A stretch of DNA of 9,125 bases, from assembly GCA_011051825.1 (NCBI GenBank), contig DRKH01000271.1:1-9125 (forward strand), read 5' to 3'. Of this stretch, positions 7,213 to 9,125 are shown in pieces. The position numbers and the translations under genes were made by a program. How positions within the stretch are numbered: position 1 is the stretch's first letter; every line of letters begins with the position of its first letter. Below the pieces are notes generated by a model. The model was not told the origin of the DNA. It worked only from the letters and a program-made list of their open reading frames with translations, and searched no databases. The DNA is from Desulfobulbus sp. (lineage in GTDB: Bacteria > Desulfobacterota > Desulfobulbia > Desulfobulbales > Desulfobulbaceae).

Positions 7213-7268
7213 TGTCTCTTGATGGTTGTTGGAAGCGACAACAGATCCCCAGAACTCTTCCTGAGCTT

Positions 7269-8510
7269 CTACAATGAAAGCAAAAAAATACGCAAGTTTA
7301 CAGCTTTATTGGTCAGTCCGAGCTTTTTACGGATATTCCGCCGGTGGGTGGCGATGGTCTGGGGAGAAAGGCAAAGGATCTCCGCAATCTCCTTGGTGGA
7401 TTTTGCCTGTTTGATCAGTTCAACAATCTTCATCTCCATGGGGGTTAACTGCAGGTATCGACTGTTGATCCCAGCGTTATAACTCATAAAAAGTTGTTCC
7501 AGGTTCTGCCTGGCCATATTGAGAAGAAACTTCTGGCTCGGGTCCAGCCTGCCGGCCTTGAGTTTGTCCAGACAGGGGATAACCGTGTCTGTCAGGCTAG
7601 TGGTAAAATGATTTTCCAGCCGGACTTTGTCTTCCTCGCGCAGCTTCAGTAGGGCACGCAAGGCGGCATTGGTCTCCTGGATACTCTCGGCCTGTTTCTG
7701 CAGGGCCTGTTGCTGTTGCCTGAGTTTCTTGCGGGCAACATAACTTTCCGTAACCACCTGAACAGTCCCAAGGGTTCTTCGGGGCCTGGCGGCCGAGTCC
7801 CATTCGGTCTGTCTCTTTTCATGGACGAATTTAACAGTTCCGTCAGATAGCAATAACCGGTAAATAAGCTCATAGGGAGCTTCTCCGCTTACAGAATCAC
7901 GGTAACTCCTGTCCACCAACTCACGGTCTTCCGGATGAATACACTGCAGAAAAAAATCATAACTTGGTTCAACCTCTCCCGGTTGCAGGCCAAAGATAAA
8001 AAAAACACCATCAGACCACGACAGGCTGTTAGTCGCAAGATCAAGCTCCCAGTGACCAATCATGGTCATCCGTTCCGCTTCTTTCAAGTTAGCCTCGCTT
8101 TTCAACAGCTGAGCCATGGCCTTGCTACGCTCCAGTAATACCTGATGTTCGTTGGTTATATCATGAACCTGACAGAAGATAAATTCCACCTGCTCCCGTT
8201 CATCCGGAACAGGGAAGGAAGAAATCCTGTAGACCCTGTCTCCCTGAGAAAAATTCCAGGTTGCGCCGGTATTTCCAGGATCGGAGAACACCCTGAAAAC
8301 GCGACACTCCGGGCAGGGTTGAGTACGATTGTAAAAGAAGGAAAAGCAGGTTGTACTGCTCTTGTCGATATCCGACCGATGGGGGAAACCGGGGTGCTGG
8401 TTGGAGAGTTGCAATCGATATTCGCTGTCAATAATATACCACAGGTCGGTGATTGCAAAAAAACTTCGTTTAAAAATTTCCGGATCCAGCATTGAGGAAT
8501 GGGAACTCAC
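7269..8510 (-). CDS. PAS-PAS-LuxR-type transcription regulator
   Basis: The 413-residue protein has a first PAS-like domain (about 13-118) with a cysteine cluster (C55, C66, C69), a second PAS domain of the PAS_3 kind (about 148-258; WELDLATNSLSWSDGVF and IHPEDRELV), a Gln/Glu-rich coiled coil (about 262-300) and a C-terminal LuxR helix-turn-helix (about 354-400; LTPMEMKIVELIKQAKSTKE and SPQTIATHRRNIRKKLGL). It has no receiver or kinase domain, so it looks like a one-component regulator sensing through PAS, or one driven by protein contact. The start is a GTG at 8510; an ATG at 8492 would remove six residues, and neither has a good ribosome site. Upstream in-frame sequence soon meets a stop. 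The next gene lies 27 or 90 bases downstream with no terminator seen, so co-transcription is likely. Architecture is sure; target genes are unknown. Confidence 0.92.
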   Translation of the reverse strand: MSSHSSMLDPEIFKRSFFAITDLWYIIDSEYRLQLSNQHPGFPHRSDIDKSSTTCFSFFYNRTQPCPECRVFRVFSDPGNTGATWNFSQGDRVYRISSFPVPDEREQVEFIFCQVHDITNEHQVLLERSKAMAQLLKSEANLKEAERMTMIGHWELDLATNSLSWSDGVFFIFGLQPGEVEPSYDFFLQCIHPEDRELVDRSYRDSVSGEAPYELIYRLLLSDGTVKFVHEKRQTEWDSAARPRRTLGTVQVVTESYVARKKLRQQQQALQKQAESIQETNAALRALLKLREEDKVRLENHFTTSLTDTVIPCLDKLKAGRLDPSQKFLLNMARQNLEQLFMSYNAGINSRYLQLTPMEMKIVELIKQAKSTKEIAEILCLSPQTIATHRRNIRKKLGLTNKAVNLRIFLLSL

Positions 8511-8526
8511 GATAATACATATGCAA

Positions 8527-8548
8527 AAATCAGAAAGCCGCCTGATTT
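8527..8548. repeat. Inverted repeat just upstream of the PAS-LuxR gene
   Basis: AAATCAG (8527-8533) and CTGATTT (8542-8548) are perfect 7-base arms around an 8-base spacer, 16 bases from the GTG start at 8510. On the minus strand the second arm runs into TTTTT, so as RNA it could act as a weak attenuator. As DNA it is an operator candidate, possibly for autoregulation by the LuxR protein. Neither role is shown by the sequence. Confidence 0.5.
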
Positions 8549-8577
8549 CAACTTCAAAAAAACGTTATCAATCATGA

Positions 8578-8586
8578 TGGTATAAT
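8578..8586 (+). promoter_or_regulatory. Possible extended -10 element, rightward
   Basis: TGGTATAAT on the plus strand matches an extended -10 box (TGN before TATAAT). No -35 match lies at the right distance and no gene is seen downstream on that strand, so it may be a chance match in AT-rich DNA or drive a short transcript. Confidence 0.22.
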
Positions 8587-8654
8587 AGAAAGTGAAATAC
8601 GACTATTGCATAACATGAAAATTCAACGGATTACAATCTTCCCACCATCAATAT

Positions 8655-8666
8655 TGTGATTTCACA
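8655..8666. repeat. TGTGA-TT-TCACA dyad
   Basis: TGTGATTTCACA has perfect 5-base arms with a 2-base centre. The arms are those of a CRP site, but CRP sites have a 6-base centre, so this is not a normal CRP site. It lies about 145 bases upstream of the LuxR-type gene and could bind another dimeric regulator. Confidence 0.3.
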
Positions 8667-8823
8667 CCAGCGTTTTTTATTGTATGTTGTTACTCGGGGC
8701 AAAACAGAAACAAAATGAATCTGTTAATGGATTACCCTTGGGCGACAAGCATTCAGACTATGTCAGACTGGCAATGGAACAGATAGTCATACCCTGAAAC
8801 TGATGGATGGTCACCGGCCGGGA

Positions 8824-8856
8824 CAGGGGTGGAAGGAGAGTAGCCATCCCCACCTG
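8824..8856. repeat. Imperfect hairpin, 13-base arms
   Basis: CAGGGGTGGAAGG (8824-8836) and CCATCCCCACCTG (8844-8856) can pair at 10 of 13 positions around a 7-base loop. It is the longest dyad in the intergenic region. No T run follows on either strand, so it does not look like a terminator. It could be an RNA structure or a protein-binding site. Confidence 0.4.
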
Positions 8857-8898
8857 ACAAGAATCAGTATTGTCTATTAACCGGAAATTCACAAGAAT
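8857..8898. repeat. Direct repeat ACAAGAAT spaced 34 bases
   Basis: ACAAGAAT occurs at 8857-8864 and 8891-8898, each followed by a similar AT-rich stretch (CAGTATT and GATATTA). The spacing is a little over three helical turns. It may be paired regulator sites or chance. Confidence 0.3.
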
Positions 8899-8935
8899 GA
8901 TATTATGGGGATGTAGTGGGTATAAAAAGCTACCC

Positions 8936-8954
8936 AAAAAAAAAGGGGGGGGGG
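8936..8954. repeat. A9G10 mononucleotide tract
   Basis: Nine A (8936-8944) are followed by ten G (8945-8954), directly after a small GGGTA...TACCC dyad (8918-8935). It is the only long homopolymer pair in the window. Such tracts slip during replication and are also a common place for sequencing or assembly errors. Confidence 0.85.
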
Positions 8955-8998
8955 TTACTCTTTAAATAACATCAGCGCTCGGCACCTATTGTACAAAT

Positions 8999-9014
8999 AA
9001 CACTACGCAGTGTT
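8999..9014 (-). terminator. Weak hairpin after the right-edge gene
   Basis: AACACT and AGTGTT are perfect 6-base arms around a 4-base loop (ACGC on the plus strand), 37 bases after the stop codon of the right-edge gene. On the minus strand it is followed by ATTTGT, a poor T tract, so terminator function is uncertain. Confidence 0.3.
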
Positions 9015-9051
9015 CCCGGCAAAAGGTCCTGGACCGCCGAAATTTCGTTCT

Positions 9052-9125
9052 TTACAGCGCAACCTCTTTCTCCATCTTCTCCTGAACGATCACCGAGGCC
9101 CGGCCATGATCGGGGTAGAGATCTG
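9052..9125 (-). CDS. C-terminal end of an unidentified gene (runs off right edge)
   Basis: Read on the minus strand, 23 codons end in TAA at 9052-9054: residues DLYPDHGRASVIVQEKM followed by EKEVAL. Third codon positions are G/C-rich, as expected of real coding sequence here, and the neighbouring frames look less protein-like. The piece is too short for me to recognise a family. It is transcribed in the same direction as the signalling genes but is separated from them by about 540 bases, so it is probably a different operon. Confidence 0.5.
   Translation of the reverse strand, partial: DLYPDHGRASVIVQEKMEKEVAL

Larger units (their letters stand above)
8511..9051. other. Intergenic region with several dyads, no convincing gene
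   Basis: This 541-base stretch lies between the right-edge gene stop and the LuxR-type gene start and should hold the operon promoter. Reading both strands I found no gene with family resemblance. It contains inverted repeats (8527-8548, 8655-8666, 8703-8708 with 8720-8725, 8756-8761 with 8783-8788, 8824-8856, 8918-8935), a direct repeat of ACAAGAAT 34 bases apart, and an A9G10 tract. No minus-strand -35/-10 pair was convincing, which leaves the real operon promoter unassigned. Confidence 0.6.

Noticed and set aside
8615..8659. Plus-strand frame MKIQRITIFPPSIL just downstream of the TGGTATAAT element
   Set aside because: It has fourteen codons, no ribosome site and no resemblance to anything I know.
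8655..8666. CRP binding site
   Set aside because: The arms match, but the centre is 2 bases instead of 6.
8594..8676. A possible small plus-strand RNA from the extended -10 to the T6 run at 8673-8678
   Set aside because: The T run is not preceded by a stable GC-rich stem; the TGTGA/TCACA dyad has only a 2-base centre and cannot form a normal hairpin loop.
8966..9048. Minus-strand open stretch VKNEISAVQDLLPGTL ending at a TGA, which looks like the start of a small DciA-like protein
   Set aside because: The frame has no usable start codon near its protein-like part (it begins at GTA), overlaps the right-edge gene end, and is too short to judge.
8511..9051. CRISPR array, tRNA or insertion sequence in the intergenic region
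   Set aside because: There are no regularly spaced repeats, no cloverleaf, and no transposase frame with matching terminal inverted repeats.

Overview
The window reads as a signal-transduction island in which every well-supported gene lies on the minus strand, so transcription runs from high to low coordinates. No taxonomic marker gene is present. Three things point to a sulfate- or metal-reducing deltaproteobacterium (Desulfobacterota): the PAS domains with a cysteine cluster, the PAS-LuxR regulator type, and the density of PAS/GAF histidine kinases. This is inference only.

Layout in order of transcription. At the right edge (9052-9125) are the last 23 codons of an unidentified gene. About 540 bases without a convincing gene follow (8511-9051), containing several dyads, a spaced direct repeat and an A9G10 tract. 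Next come five closely packed genes: a PAS-PAS-LuxR transcription regulator (7269-8510); a hybrid kinase with receiver domains at both ends, REC-PAS-PAS-HisKA-HATPase-REC (4884-7178, possibly from a TTG at 7241); a membrane-anchored PAS histidine kinase (3619-4887); a CheD-HDOD fusion (2294-3622); and a CheR methyltransferase (1429-2286). Four-base GTGA and ATGA overlaps join the hybrid kinase, the membrane kinase and the CheD-HDOD gene. CheR starts just after the CheD-HDOD stop, or overlaps it if an upstream start is used. A terminator-like hairpin follows CheR. A separate PAS-GAF-HisKA kinase then starts at 1312 and runs off the left edge.

How the parts may work together. The kinases and receivers could form a phosphorelay with cytoplasmic redox- or ligand-type sensing through the PAS and GAF domains. 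The LuxR protein is a candidate one-component or relay-linked transcription output. CheR and CheD are the methylating and deamidating enzymes of chemoreceptor adaptation, yet the window has no receptor, CheA, CheW or CheB. The most notable item is CheD fused to an HDOD output domain, beside CheR in a kinase operon. This suggests an adaptation or signalling module coupled to phosphorelay or HDOD output rather than an ordinary chemotaxis cluster. Other points of note are a cysteine cluster shared by PAS domains of three separate proteins, and a second H-box-like motif in the GAF domain of the left-edge kinase.
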